Counted from the stretch's first letter, positions 34,920 to 47,109 are shown. The stretch: DNA of 64,000 nucleotides from Limanda limanda (GCF_963576545.1 NC_083646.1:18067461-18131460); one strand, 5' to 3'. Notes: generated by a model not told the origin, from the letters alone. Numbers and translations: made by a program.

Positions 34920-37900
34920 GCTTATCCAGAAAAACATTAGCCTATCTAGTGTCTAGTCTAGTCTTGGAGTCCAAATGGAATATTGATCTCCAACGATCTT
35001 CTCAATGTATTTCTTATTTCCTCTCTTGAGCAACACAATGATTTTTTTTCTCATTTCTCCTCTTCTGGCCCTGAAGCCCTAATGGTTTTTGCATGAGTTG
35101 GGTTGTAGACTTGGCTCCTCCAGGCACTCTGTCTAAAACGGTGACTTTTGTTGTTTTTGCTGAAGATGTTTGCTCGCAGTAATACATTCCTTTATTTGGT
35201 GGTTTGTGCAAACTAGTAAACATTGTGTATCTTTACAAGCTGAGGTGCCTTTTGAAATCACCTCTTTTAATGTGCACTTCATTAGCCCGGTCGGTCCATA
35301 GATCAGTTGTTACTCAGAAGTGCTTCTGTGTACAGAATGTAAAATAATAAGATCAGGGGAGTGAGACTGGAGGTTGGAGAGGAAAGGGCTCCCAACTTAG
35401 ATCTTCTCTCTTTCTTAGATTGTGTGATTATCTACCCTCTTAGAGAAGATCTAATAAATAAATACAATTGTAAATGTAAGTTGTTTTAATATAATTCCGT
35501 AGCACCTTTTAAATATAATCCTGTAGCACCTTTTAAATACATAAGGGTAATAGTAATATTATCATAATATAATTTGTATATTTATATTCTTACAAATAAA
35601 GGCTACTTTAGGAAATTGGACTGTATGGTTTTTGAATATGGAGATTATATTATTAATATTAACTAATAATAATACAACAGTGGGGCCTAAACCCTATACT
35701 TATGCTGATAAACTAAATTGATTTGGGTTTTAGAGAAATCATATCATTATAACTGGCAAGGCTTTCCATTAATTCATAAAACTACAAATGTCTTTGAAAA
35801 TAACTTATTTAGAAATTCCTGTATAGTAAGGGTTACATTATATAAGTAGTACTCTACAGTCAGGACAAAGCACTGAGGATATGAAAGGACAGTGCCTTAA
35901 ATACATTGGTTCCTTGTGGAATCTTGTTTAATAATTTTGTAGTTAAAGGGAGGTGGAATGCTAATTACAACAGTCCTTGGTTGACCCCTTTTCTCAGGTA
36001 ATTCCAAAGTGACTTGCATATTTGCCAGTTTCTTGAAAATCTTGTATTGTCTTGTTTTCTTTATTGAAATATCAATGTTAACTTTAACTCCTTCTTAATT
36101 TTGTACTTTTATCATCTTAAATCTATTATTTCTCATTTATGTCCATATCTTTGTAAAGCACTTTAATTTGCCTTGTGTACGAATAGTGCTCTAGAAATAA
36201 ACTTATCTGACAAAATATGTAGACTGCAAATGTATAAACCACAATCTGAAGCCTTACAAAATAAGGCAAAAAACTGTCATGTCAATGTCAGTGAATTCAC
36301 TCTACATACTGTATTAAACACACCGTAATGTGGACACCCAAATGCACTATGCAAATCATGCAACCTGAGCATTTTAAATGATATCCATTATCCCTCATTT
36401 ATTATCCCGAGCAGAGTGTGGAGCAATGGCGAAGAAACCCAATGAAAGTTTTTTTTCACAATACCATGATAATATGTCTGAGATGAGTCTGCCCAGCCCT
36501 CCCTGTCTCAGTCCTCCTCTCACTGCCGTCTCCCTCGCTCTTCCTCCTCTCCGGCCGCTCTAAGAGGTTTAACATGTCAAAGTTCTCTCAGCACATCCAT
36601 AATTGATCACCACAACGGGAGCATCTTCGCTGCACTTAGTTAACTAGCTATCTGCAGGTGTTCCCTTAGCAACTGGCCAGGGAGTGAAACACTGGAGTGC
36701 CGCGTGTAGGCTGCCGAGCTCCAAAAATGTGAACCCAATGTGTCTTGTACATCCTGGTGTTGGCCGCTTGTTCTCTGGTTGTGTTCCTGGACTTGGTATG
36801 TGTGTGTGCCCATTACACAGTCCAAGATACGGGTGAAAACAATCAAACGTCTTGTAACGCTGCCGTTTGCACCTGCTCCTCTGTGGTCACCCCTGTGATT
36901 TCAATGCTCAGAACAAGGGAGAATCTCCTCTCGACACTATTAACATGCAGCAACTATTAAACTATGCAACAATGGTGCTGGTTATTATTTTATGTGAATT
37001 GTAAGGCCAACTATTCATATGATTTTTGCTTTGATTTTGTTTGATATGATTTTTTGATTGAAGGCCAATTTTCTCTCTGTTATGTAATATTCTATTTATC
37101 AAGGCAGATCGGTATAGAGCTGCTTTCAGAAGGGAAACCAGGCTGTAGGTGAGAATGCAAATGTTCGAGTCAGTTGCTCTTGACATATTCTGGAAGTTTT
37201 CCTGCCAGAGTGAGTCCACATGAGAATACAGCGGGAACATTTGATCAACAAATTCAGAGCAAGCAATTGGGTGAGTGATGACGTGTGGAAGATACTGATG
37301 AAGATGTCAAATTAGAAAGACAAGATTCCAGAGCCTTTTGGCCAGGGTGCCGAAAACAAAAAAAGGTGCGCTTTTTGAAGACACATTTTTGATGTCTTAT
37401 TTGTTTATAAGTCTGCCGATACGCCACCCCTCACCTGAAAGTATATGAGTTTTTGTTGTTGTTGTGAACATCTCTGACCAGGACAGTTTCCTGGTGCACA
37501 CTTCACATGTGAAAGGTAAATTCAGCTTAATGTCTGGACCCAACCTTCTGGACATTTTCATGAATCAAAACAGTTGAGTCTATGACATCCGGAACAAGAA
37601 CCTTCAGTGACTGACAGGCACATTGGACTTGTTATTTTAACATTGGCTCTAACAGAAACCAGAGTATATTTAGATATAAGTTATAGATATTTACCATGAA
37701 AACATAATTTGAGAGAATCTATGTGACATTAAGGATGTTGCACCGTACATAACCATTTCTCATGAAAGTGATAGGAAAAAAAGGTATTTCAGGTTTAAGC
37801 TTATTCTGAAAAACATTTATGCTCTTAACATGATGCTTTGTGGTGTTACTTTGATCCAACTGTTGTTATTATTTAGTTATTTGTATTGTACCACTATCTT

Positions 37901-38520
37901 TATTCCTTTTTTCAGATGAGTTAAATCTGCTCTCATGTCTTCCATATAAGTTGCAGTTAAGACTGTAACAGGTTGCAAGTCCTGCAAGCAGCCAACAAAA
38001 AGTGCCTTTTCTACGGTGAAAGGATTTAAACAATAGTGCAAGGTTTATTTTATTGATCTAAAAATAATTAAACTGTAGTGGTGTGTTGTTGAACCTTTAT
38101 AAAATTCATCTAGTGGCTTGAATTCTAAGCCTCTTTTCAGTTTTAACCGACATTTAAATAAAACGGTTGTCTTCAGGCCGATCATGTGAAACCTTATTCT
38201 TGCAACAAATACTTTAAAGGTCCACTAGAATATAGAAATGTAGTTTTTATCATAAATATGTAAAAATGAGATCCTTTATGTGTCCAGGGTAACAATAGAC
38301 AAATGGAACATGTGCTTGCACCACATAGACAGGTATTGTTTTTATGTCTGATTTCAGTGTAGTTTTTCTTCCCCTGCTCTTCTTTAGGAGGGGAAATGCA
38401 AACAGGCTGCCGGCCAGACAATGAGACCTGTCAGTCACCTCTCTGCCTGTGTGTGTGTCTGTGTATGTGTGTGGGGGTGTAAGTATTTGTCACCAACAGC
38501 AGAACCATCATGTCAGACCC
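34920..38520. other. non-coding; no gene seen
   Basis: AT-rich intergenic DNA. It contains a 24-bp tandem duplication at 35491-35538 and a repeat-tail-like stretch at about 36140-36210 (tttgtaaagcacttt, ttgccttgtg, aaataaactta) typical of fish retroelement 3' ends. Otherwise nothing recognised. Confidence 0.45.
35491..35538. repeat. 24-bp tandem duplication
   Basis: Two adjacent 24-bp units, ataat(t/c)c(c/t)gtagcaccttttaaat, differing at two positions. Confidence 0.85.
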
Positions 38521-38544
38521 GGGAGTGACACTGATCATAGTGTG

Positions 38545-38546
<2 letters not shown>

Positions 38547-38571
<25 letters not shown>
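38547..38571. repeat. (CA)n microsatellite
   Basis: Short pure CA tract. Confidence 0.85.
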
Positions 38572-38575
<4 letters not shown>

Positions 38576-38977
38576 GGGAAGGGCCAGGTGGCTGCCTTCT
38601 CAGTGACAGACCGTAAACCAGACCACTGACTCAGACCCCCCCTCACCACGCCGACACCTGCGACCAGTGCTCGTGCAGCCAACCCAGCTGCAGCCATGTG
38701 CAGTCACCAGTTATTGAATACATTTTCACCATCTGAAATTTCCAAGGACCATTTTGTTTAATATTAATATACAGACTGTTGAACAAGTCAGTGGTAACTA
38801 TTCATTGCTGGTTTTGATGGTTATAAAATGGGAGTGGCTCTTAATCCTTAGGTCAACAAAACACAAGAGTAGTTTTAACATTCAAAATAGCAGCGTTCTA
38901 TAAAAAAAAAAAGAAATCTTCTATTTCATCACCAATAATCCCCCTAATCACCCTGGTATTTTGCCTTAGACATACAG

Positions 38978-38978
<1 letters not shown>

Positions 38979-39005
<27 letters not shown>
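38979..39005. repeat. (AT)n microsatellite
   Basis: Pure AT tract after catacag. Confidence 0.9.
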
Positions 39006-39010
<5 letters not shown>

Positions 39011-39408
39011 CAAAGTTAGTATAAGTCAATGCCCCATTGTTTGTCCACAGAAGCAGTATTTTACGACATATAGTTAGTTATGTTTTATTACTATGCAGCC
39101 TTTAGTGGCCAAAATAATTTTGACTGGAGCAACAGAGGAAGTTAAGCTACATTGTGAAGAGGGAAAAAGTCTGTAGCAGGAAGAGGATGGGGTGCAGGGT
39201 TGGATTGGGAAAACAGAGCCGACCACAGTTTGTTTCCAGTATGAAACTGAACATTGTTTATCCAAAATCTCCCTATTAACCGTTAAAGGACATATATTTA
39301 TTTGAATCCAAACGTACCTTTTTATAAACCTGACCAAATGTCTTTTGCACCTAAACCTAACCAAAAAGTGACGTTTCACCAAAATGTACGTGTTTATTAT
39401 CGTTACAA

Positions 39409-39421
39409 AGGTCAAAGGTCA
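39409..39421 (+). promoter_or_regulatory. perfect DR1 nuclear-receptor response element
   Basis: AGGTCAAAGGTCA: two perfect AGGTCA half-sites with one-base spacing, the consensus for RXR heterodimers, HNF4 and COUP-TF (Nr2f). It lies about 9.5 kb upstream of the irx4 start. A single site may be chance; occupancy is unknown. Confidence 0.4.
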
Positions 39422-40199
39422 GATGTGTAGCATGCCTGGTAACCTCATATGGGTTAAATTAGATAGTAGAGCTGGGTTAGGGTTTTAACTATGTCAGACA
39501 CGAGATTGGACTTGTGGGACAAAACACAAGTTGAAGGTTTCTCCACACAAAATATAAACAGCAATGCCTTTGTGGTTGTGGTTCCAGATGATATTTTGGC
39601 TAATCTCTATTAAGCTATCTGCAGATGATCGCAGATAAATTAAAAAGACATAATCTGACGCATTTCGGTCACTATGTTGTTTCTCTCGTTCTCCACACAG
39701 ACTGCGGGGAACCAAAGCCTGCACTAACATGATTGGTCAAACTACATAGAAACCAGATTCTTCACACACATACCTCACTCGATGATTTCGTTCGGAGGAC
39801 TAGTTGGACAGGAAGTCACTGTAATGAGCTCAACTGTTCAACCTAAAAAAAATAAGCGATGAAAGAAATGAACACGTGTTAAGACGTGGTTTTAAGTTGA
39901 GTTGCTGTCCCATTTCAGCTTTGCTGCTTATTTGAAAATAAATTCCTCTCTTCTCTCTGCACTCACCTCCCCTTCCTCCCCTTCTCTTTGTCTAGAAATA
40001 ACCAGAGAGAGAGAGCGGATGACCAGAAATGACCTGTTTTCATCCCCTTCCACCGTCTTTCCATTTGTTCCTGCGCCTGATGCACATGGATATTATAAAG
40101 TCATGATCCTCTTTCAATATTCACCTACATAATAGAACTAGTACATCGAGCGTAGCTGCGTTAGGGGCAGAGAATGTGTTATAGGCAGTGATTATCTTC

Positions 40200-40800
40200 C
40201 TGAAGACGACACGGCCTAGGCAGGCACTTACAATTATTTATTCATAATGCATCCACTGAAACACAAATGCACTTTATTGTCTCATTCTGCATCTTATTTT
40301 ACCCATAAACCAGAAAATGGGCTGGGTTTCTAATGAAAGAGCCATGTTAATATCAAGGCAGATAAGGGCTGGCATGTGCAGATGGGAGCACTATGTGGAA
40401 ACCCAATCACAAGTTCCTTCAATCACTCAAAAGCCGAACAAGAGGGAATGGATGCATTTAAAAATTTTCCTCTACCTGCAGGTATTAAAACTATACAATT
40501 TTAATAGCTATTTAACATGCAGTTGCTTTTTGTGCCTCTCGTTTTTCGCAGTTCTGCATAAAAAGCCGGCAGGTAATGCAGGAGTAACTGTGGCAGCTAT
40601 GGGCATGACATGGTTTCTCAAGCAGGCTCCTCTGCAGTGTTCCCCGACTTTAATCGCTGCATTAAGATGTTACTCGGTGAGTGGGCAGCTCGCTCCCCAC
40701 AGTCTAATTCTGGCTCTCCTCTTTGTTCTGTTGTCTCCATTGTTCTATGAAAATGCTCCAGAATTGGGCCGCATAAACAAATTTGTACTCCATTATTAAT
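40200..40800. promoter_or_regulatory. candidate conserved non-coding region
   Basis: Repeat-free 0.6 kb with ACAATTATTTATTCATAATGC, GCTGGGTTTCTAATGAAAG, CTTTAATCGCTGCATTAAG and GGCCGCATAAACAAATTTG. A 160-codon plus-strand frame crosses it without protein-like features. Inferred enhancer. Confidence 0.35.
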
Positions 40801-40889
40801 TTCCCTCTAGTTGAGCGCTCCTCCACATTTCAGAATTTTTTTTATTTTAGTCTTAGGATACAATTAAAACTTCGGTCTGCTTTACAGAA

Positions 40890-41340
40890 AGTGGTGAATA
40901 TCCCTCGTACGTTTGAAGGTCTTCTGCACGATTTGAGTTACCAACTACCAGTAGATGTTAGCAGGTGTTAGGGACATAACTTTAGTCGTGCACTTTTGCG
41001 TCATCAAGGGTTTTGGCTTTGTAATCAACGATACAGGACAAATTTGAGGGTAAGCTGAGGCTAAAGGTAAATCAAGCTAGTGGCTTCTATGGCAGTACTA
41101 TGAAAGCCATGTATCCCACTCAGTAGATCAGACATCATTACCTTTTCCCCTTTTTAGTAAACACTGTCCCACTTCAGAACATAGGACAAATTAGAAAATA
41201 TCCCTTGTAGGTTCATGTGCACTGATGAATGCCTACCGCCAGTTGATGTTAGCGGATGTGAGTGACCACGAGTGGATGTTAGGGACGTATCTTCAGTTGT
41301 GTACCTTAGTGTCATCATTTCGGCCATTTAATCACAAAAC
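40890..41340 (+). repeat. tandem pair of a ~150-bp dispersed module
   Basis: Module 1 (about 40890-41035) and module 2 (about 41192-41340) share in order aatatccct, a gatgttagc word, gttagggacataac/gtat, ttcagttgtg-like sequence, ttgcgtcatca/agtgtcatca and a gtaatcaa/taatcaca end. Same orientation, about 300 bp apart, strongly diverged. Class unknown. Confidence 0.55.
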
Positions 41341-41559
41341 ACCCTCTTATAAGGCAGGCCCACCAAAGGCTGCATGTCCATAGCATCTTCTGGCCCAGTT
41401 GATCCACCGCCATTGGCTGCAGAGTTCTGCAGTGTCGGATGTTTTTGTCATGGTCAAGTACAGGGCTCGTCCGTGGATCCCAAGATATTGGAGCAACCTC
41501 AAACATCTTGGGATCAGCTGATCATGGATGTTTCAACAGACAGGACAATCAAACTTTGT

Positions 41560-41850
41560 TGAGTGCATACCTCTACCAAGGCCCAAGAGTCTTCTTATGA
41601 AACAATACTTTAATTCACAAAATCCTGATTTATATTTAGATCTGCTCCAAATTGAATCATAGAATGATAAATATCAGTCTCTTAAATTTTTCCTCAAGAT
41701 CCATTTATTTTACCGTGAGAAATCAACTTTCACCTGATTGGGTCATTCCAAAATTTAATGTTTTCTTTCATCACCCTCATACCACATTGTTCCAACAAGT
41801 TTTGTGTTAATCCAGTCCAGTTGTTTTTGTCTAATCCTACAAATTACACC
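41560..41850 (+). repeat. likely dispersed fish repeat relic
   Basis: Resembles teleost repeats in the order cctctaccaaggcc, a long AT-rich middle, ccacattgttccaacaag, tgttaatccagtccagttg, ttttgtctaatcct. Poorly preserved; the family is uncertain. Confidence 0.4.
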
Positions 41851-42099
41851 TCTTTGGTAATAGCTTGAGTACTTGTGTATACATTGATAGGTAAGATTGT
41901 ATGCTGTGTCACTACGTTGGCTGTTGGGGGGGAATAAACACAGACTGCACAATGATCCAGTAATCAACGCAAACAATGCAACAGAACCTTTGCTTCACTT
42001 TCTGTCCAATCACATATTTAGATTATTAAAACAAAAAAAGTAAGAGTTCAACAAAGTTGGTTGTGACGGATTAAAAAAAAATGGTAAGGATAATATAAT

Positions 42100-42740
42100 T
42101 TCAACAATAGGTGCATCTCATCCATTAGCAACATTCCCCTTAAAGCATCAGAGTGTGTGTGCTCCTCCTGTGTCGGGTTCACTTTGAAAAACAAAGTGAA
42201 AGAGAAAATGAGTGGTGATATGAATATTATTAAGGGGTGTGGAGAAGCGGGAAGTCATTCCACCCATCCACGTTCCTTTATTTTCCACTCCGCTGATCAC
42301 ATTTGAATATTTTGAAAGGAGTGCCTATGTTTGCCTTATCATGCATTATTCTGAGGCATTACCTGGGCCTTAACACTGCAATAAAGATGGCTGGAATCCC
42401 TCTCTTCTCTATCCCTCTCTCACGGAGATGCACAACAATAATAATATTCATACACTTATGGCCACCTTTAGAAGGGGGGACTTTGACTTTATAATCCCTT
42501 TAAAGACGAGCATGATAGCAGCAGAGATTTATCCAGTGTGAATGACACCGAGGCTGCTCCTTTGAGTGTGCGGATACAAGGACAACTTTTCGAGGCGAAC
42601 GGAGAAGAGCGATTTTACCGTCAGTTGAATCGTGAATTGCCAAATTCAAGTTGAAATCCAATTTTCACTGTGGATATTAAAGTAAAAGGCAAAGGAATTA
42701 AATCGCAGCGGGAACGTAGGGCAGCTTTGAAGGCTGACGG
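42100..42740. promoter_or_regulatory. candidate conserved non-coding region
   Basis: Contains the perfect inverted repeat TTCACTTTG / CAAAGTGAA (42178-42186, 42192-42200), CCTTTATTTTCCAC, CCTTATCATGCATTATTC and CACTGCAATAAAGATGG. Repeat-poor and without coding sense. Inferred enhancer. Confidence 0.35.
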
Positions 42741-43424
42741 ACATATTTTGAATAGTTAAAATCATATATTTTACACTTGGATGAAAAGCATTCGCTGTGT
42801 TGTAGGAGGTAAATATGTAAAATTGTATTTATGTGTTTTGCTTTGCACTGCAGCACTTGGGAAGTTATCATACCTCACATACCTTGTTACAGAACTTTGC
42901 ATGTTTGCAACAAATGGAAAAAACAATTATAACGACACAGCAGTATTTGATAATGTGCGGTTGGAAGTTATATCAGTGCTACATGAATACATATTAAGAC
43001 CCATCATTCCTTCCTCCAGCACAGAGGTGCAGACCACCTGCCTGTCTTGCATATGTTGACCACCCCCACCACACACACACAGCAGGTTAGACAAGGTGTC
43101 ACGTCGCTCCCTTATCATCAACTTCTTTTCATTAGGGTGTACAAACCCCTCAACATGTGTTTTTTCCAAAATGATAAAAAAGAACATTCTTCCTCACACA
43201 ACCCTGCCAAAGCTGCGCCGCAGGTACCATAACAACTGGAATGTGGTGTTGCATTGTTTCATTCTGGAGATAAACAGACACTTAAAGAGTGGTGCACGCG
43301 TTAGCTGCGTCCTGTCACTCCAAGAGAATCGGGGGAGGAAAATATGTTTTCAATTTCTTACATGAGAACTCTTTTACACTTTTTAGCCCTTTCTTTTTAT
43401 TCAAGATCATACTGCTTTAACTAC

Positions 43425-43530
43425 CAGCCCCAAGGATGTTTTGACCCCTGTCCGTTTGTTTGTTTGTTTGTTTGTCTGTGAGCAAGAAACCATTCAATTT
43501 TGTTTTGAACAAGTTTTGGATTCAAACCAT
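43425..43530 (+). repeat. dispersed fish repeat, family II, copy 2
   Basis: ttttgacccctgtccg, a (TTTG)5-like run and gtgagcaagaaacc match the start of the copy on the minus strand at 18890-19150. Confidence 0.55.
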
Positions 43531-44016
43531 GAATCCAAGATTTTACTGCTGTTTCTTTAATGCGGCTGAATATCTTCGTAATAATAATTATAATGATATT
43601 CGTGCTTCACAAGTTAATAAAAATTAGAGAAGCAAACAATAAGAAAATAACACAAAATTAAAGTACAAATAAAAAAAATTAAATTCTATAAAATATAGAT
43701 TTTATGTCTAACAATTTTCTGTAAGTTCAGAACCAGGAAAAAGCACACCAATAAAAATGTGTCTCAAAGAGATTTAAGTAGCAATGGAGACACATTTTCC
43801 TATATTTGCATAATGGCCATGTGAGGTAAGGTCTGTTTTTGGTTGTTAGTTTTTTGGTTGTATGCTCCACAAACTACTCCATCGCTCCCCCTGTTCTTCT
43901 TTGCCCCAGTGCCCACAGACAAATAATACGCGTTGGCCTTTTGCCCTGCTTGTCAAGAAAAGTTTGAGCTGATCTGAGAAATAATCACATTTTCCTTTGA
44001 GATAGTTGAGGGTCTC

Positions 44017-44061
44017 TCTCTCTCTTTCTCCCTTTCTCTCTCTCTCTCTCTCTCTCTCTCC
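44017..44061. repeat. (CT)n microsatellite
   Basis: Impure pyrimidine tract. Confidence 0.85.
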
Positions 44062-44589
44062 CTGGTGATGGAGATTTGTTGCTTGAGGGGTCTACACGTC
44101 TCCTCTACACTTTCCTTTTCTCAAACAAAAAGAAAAAAAAATGCTTGTGTGACATTAGTCTCTGAACAGGTATGGTGCCCCGAAACCATGAATAGAAAAT
44201 ACATTTCCCTGCTTCCACCCTGACCCTGAGCCCTTTAGCCCACAGCCATTACTGTCACCCAGCCACAGAGGGTCAACTCTCCAAACCCCTGAATAAAACC
44301 TTCCAGAGAGAGGAGGCGGTGGGTCTGAGTAGACAGAGCGGCAGAAAAACAAACAGAGAGGCAGAATCCTTCCAGTATCTGATGAGCAGTTGTTTGTGTC
44401 CGTGAGGTCGCCCTGCAGCCTCGATGCTTTTTTGTCTCGCCCCTGGACCCATTTCACTCCCTTCTCTCCTTCTCCCTCCCTCGATCTTTCTCACTCTTGC
44501 TCCATCACTCTCCCCTTCCGCCCGTGTCTGTCTGCCTCTCTCTACCCCTCTATTTCTACCGATGGCTAAGGATTCCTTGCCTAGCCCCT

Positions 44590-44770
44590 CCGAGGGAAGT
44601 GTGTGAAAATGCACAATGCGGGTCCCCCGGCGTGCCCACCCCCGGCACAGAGTGTGAGAAGAGGGCCCTGCATTTGATGCCTGACTGACCAAATCTTCTG
44701 CCAGATAGCTGGGCCTTTTCTATTCCCAGCGGCGCGGTGAGAGCGTGGCCAGAAGTGGTGCGGAAGGAGA
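44590..44770. promoter_or_regulatory. GC-rich unique block
   Basis: Unusually GC-rich for this window (CCCCCGGCGTGCCCACC, CCCAGCGGCGCGGTGAG) and CpG-containing. Frames in both directions are short. It could be a regulatory element or a small CpG-rich promoter. Weak. Confidence 0.25.
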
Positions 44771-44779
44771 GGGGAAGGC

Positions 44780-45430
44780 ACAGTAATTGTATCAAGGTCT
44801 GTAGAGATTCCCTGCCCACCCAACAACCCAGCCGCCTCCCCCTCTTCCTCTCTCCTAAACCTCTCCTGAACCGCTTCTCAGTTAAAAGGAAAAGGGTCCC
44901 TGGGCAGCAAGAGGCAACTTCTCCTCAGAATAACCAAAAAACAGTGTGCACTCATATATGAATAACGTTCAATTTATCACATGAAAGCCCATATATTGAA
45001 TACAACACCTTGCACTGTCCCCAATTCCATCTATTTTTCAACACTGCCGATGAAAAAAAAAAGAACCAAAAGCTGAGTCTAACTCCCAAAGTCACCAACC
45101 AACTGTATTCTGCCAAGGAAATCTATGTAGTTTTTCCTCATAAAATTGTCATAACAACAACAACCTTTACATATTCGTGGCTGAGAGCAAGATTTTTACA
45201 CATCCTGCAATTGACTTCCGTGTCCTCTGCTTCTTGGAGACTTCATCAGCAGTGGTGCTCATATTCTAATGCCATGGAGATTCCCAAGGGAATAAGGTGA
45301 ACTTGATTCTTGCCGATCTCATATCCATCCCCTTGGTGAAAACAAGACAGAGTAATGATTAAAAAATGAATAAAAAATAGCCTTGACCTCAGTTATTTAA
45401 AATGATCACAGATTAACATCCAAAACACAA
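44780..45430. other. non-coding; no gene seen
   Basis: AT-rich intergenic DNA with no recognised repeat, RNA gene or coding exon. Confidence 0.45.
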
Positions 45431-45439
45431 TAACGGCAC

Positions 45440-45660
45440 AGGGACACAACAATGGATCTGAGTCAGTGTCACCCTCCTCCCTTAAAGAGGCCGCTATTGT
45501 AATGCTAAATATTTCATCAGTGGACTGAGAGAGAAGTTCAGAGGGCCTCGAGAGACGATGCCATTCACTACGAGTGCTTGTCAGACCTGCCCGCTCCGGG
45601 AAATTTTAGGAAGGAGCATCCTCTCTCAGCAGGAGGAAAACTGTTCCTTACTCCTCAGTG
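45440..45660. promoter_or_regulatory. candidate conserved non-coding element
   Basis: Block with GGCCGCTATTGTAATGC, TAAATATTTCATCAG and GCCCGCTCCGGGAAATTTT within AT-rich DNA. Inferred only. Confidence 0.3.
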
Positions 45661-46651
45661 AGATCAAAATACACACAGCTAATTCTAAATCACACAGAAA
45701 TCTGGAGACTGCATTTTAGCAATGATTTAATCACAATTTACAGATCAATTTAAATTCTACTTTTACATTAGAATGGAATACATAATACCATTAATTTAAA
45801 ATAAATATTACAACGCTTGTGTGTTTTTAAGAATAATTATTACAACTGTTGATGTAGCCATATGGGTTATGCAATGCAACACTAATTCCATTGAGTCAGT
45901 GTAGTAGTAGTAGTTTTTATTTAAAGAGGTCATAATATTAGCCCCAAACATAGTTTTTTCTGAGCCTAACCAAACCCATTCTGATCCTAACAATGGCTGC
46001 AGGTTTCAAATGGCAGTCCCTTTCCCTTCTGCTCGTTAGGACTAAGATTTGGATCATGTAAACGTGCACTTGACATTCATGCTTAAATACGTTTTGTGGC
46101 ATTTTCTTTTAAGCGAATTAACCATTTTATAGACCATGATTGCCTCCTCACATGCAAATATTCCACCAAATCCATTTTGCCGGGGCACTGTCACTTTATC
46201 CTTGTCTAAAGAATTACAGAAAAGCACAGAGCATTACCTCCCATAGCAAAATGATAGTGGGTGCAGCCAAAGCATTCTCCAGTGCTTTGATATTGGTCTG
46301 TCTAAGCAAGACTGGCCTCAACCTAACCAAACCAGACCAGTTCACAATTCACAAGGCTTAATGTCTGGTACACCTGCCACTGGTAAACTCTAAAATCTAC
46401 ACGCAGGCCCTGTCCATATATGGCATTAACGTGTACTTTGGATAATCCCATCACACATGGACAGTTTAAACACATGTTCACACATGGCATTAGAATGCAT
46501 CTCTGCATTGGTCTCATGGGACCATTTGTGATTGGATCTCACTTCGCTGATATTCACATAAACAAGTCAATATCTTGCTCAATCAATTGGCGTACAGACG
46601 ACTTTCGAAATGCTCAGATGCCAAAGTCAGTAGGAAGAACACAAGGCCAAT

Positions 46652-47037
46652 CCATCCATCCAGCCATCCAGCCATCCAGCCATCCATCCATCCATCTATC
46701 CATCCATCCATCATCTCTATCGCTTATCATTTTGTGATTGGTGGGAGTAGTTTGGATCAAGTCCAGCTCACATTGGGCGACACCCTCAACAGGTCACCAG
46801 AGTATCACAGCAACAAACAACCATTCACACCTTTAGGCAATTTAGAGTCTCAAATTAACCTATTATTATTAACCTGTCTGTGGATTATGGGAGAAAGCCG
46901 GAGTAGCCAGAGAAAATCCTCATAGATATGGGAAGAACAAGCAAACTGAACACAGAGAGACCCCGGCTGAACTATGATTTTTAAGATTCCAGTCAGGAGG
47001 TGACCGTATTAACCACTGCATGACCAAGTTACCCTAT
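46652..47037 (-). repeat. SINE-like dispersed repeat, copy 3 (near full length)
   Basis: Minus-strand copy. At the left it has the (CATC)n tail, then cacattgggcgacacc, acaggtcaccagagtatc, caaacaaccattcacacc, ggcaatttagagtc, attatgggagaaagccgg, gaacaagcaaactgaacac, gaccccggctgaac, and ends with the tRNA-like head (gtgaccgtattaaccactgc). Most complete of three copies. Mutations have weakened its B box. Confidence 0.75.
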
Positions 47038-47046
47038 ACTGGCCTA

Positions 47047-47103
47047 GATTTCCCTTAAATTAGAGTCTTCTAGACCCTAAGAGACTCTAATTTAAGGGAA
47101 ATC
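47047..47103. repeat. perfect 22-bp inverted repeat (hairpin)
   Basis: Left arm 47047-47068 and right arm 47082-47103 are exact reverse complements (core TTAAATTAGAGTCT), separated by a 13-base loop. It begins 10 bases after the SINE-like copy ends. Confidence 0.9.
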
Positions 47104-47109
47104 ACTCAA

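Noticed and set aside
40317..40799. A 160-codon plus-strand open frame
   Set aside because: No recognisable homology and no upstream promoter or splice partners. Sequence looks like non-coding DNA.
41315..41506. A 63-codon minus-strand frame with Trp-rich sequence
   Set aside because: Looks mildly protein-like but is short, isolated and beside repeats. No homology recognised.
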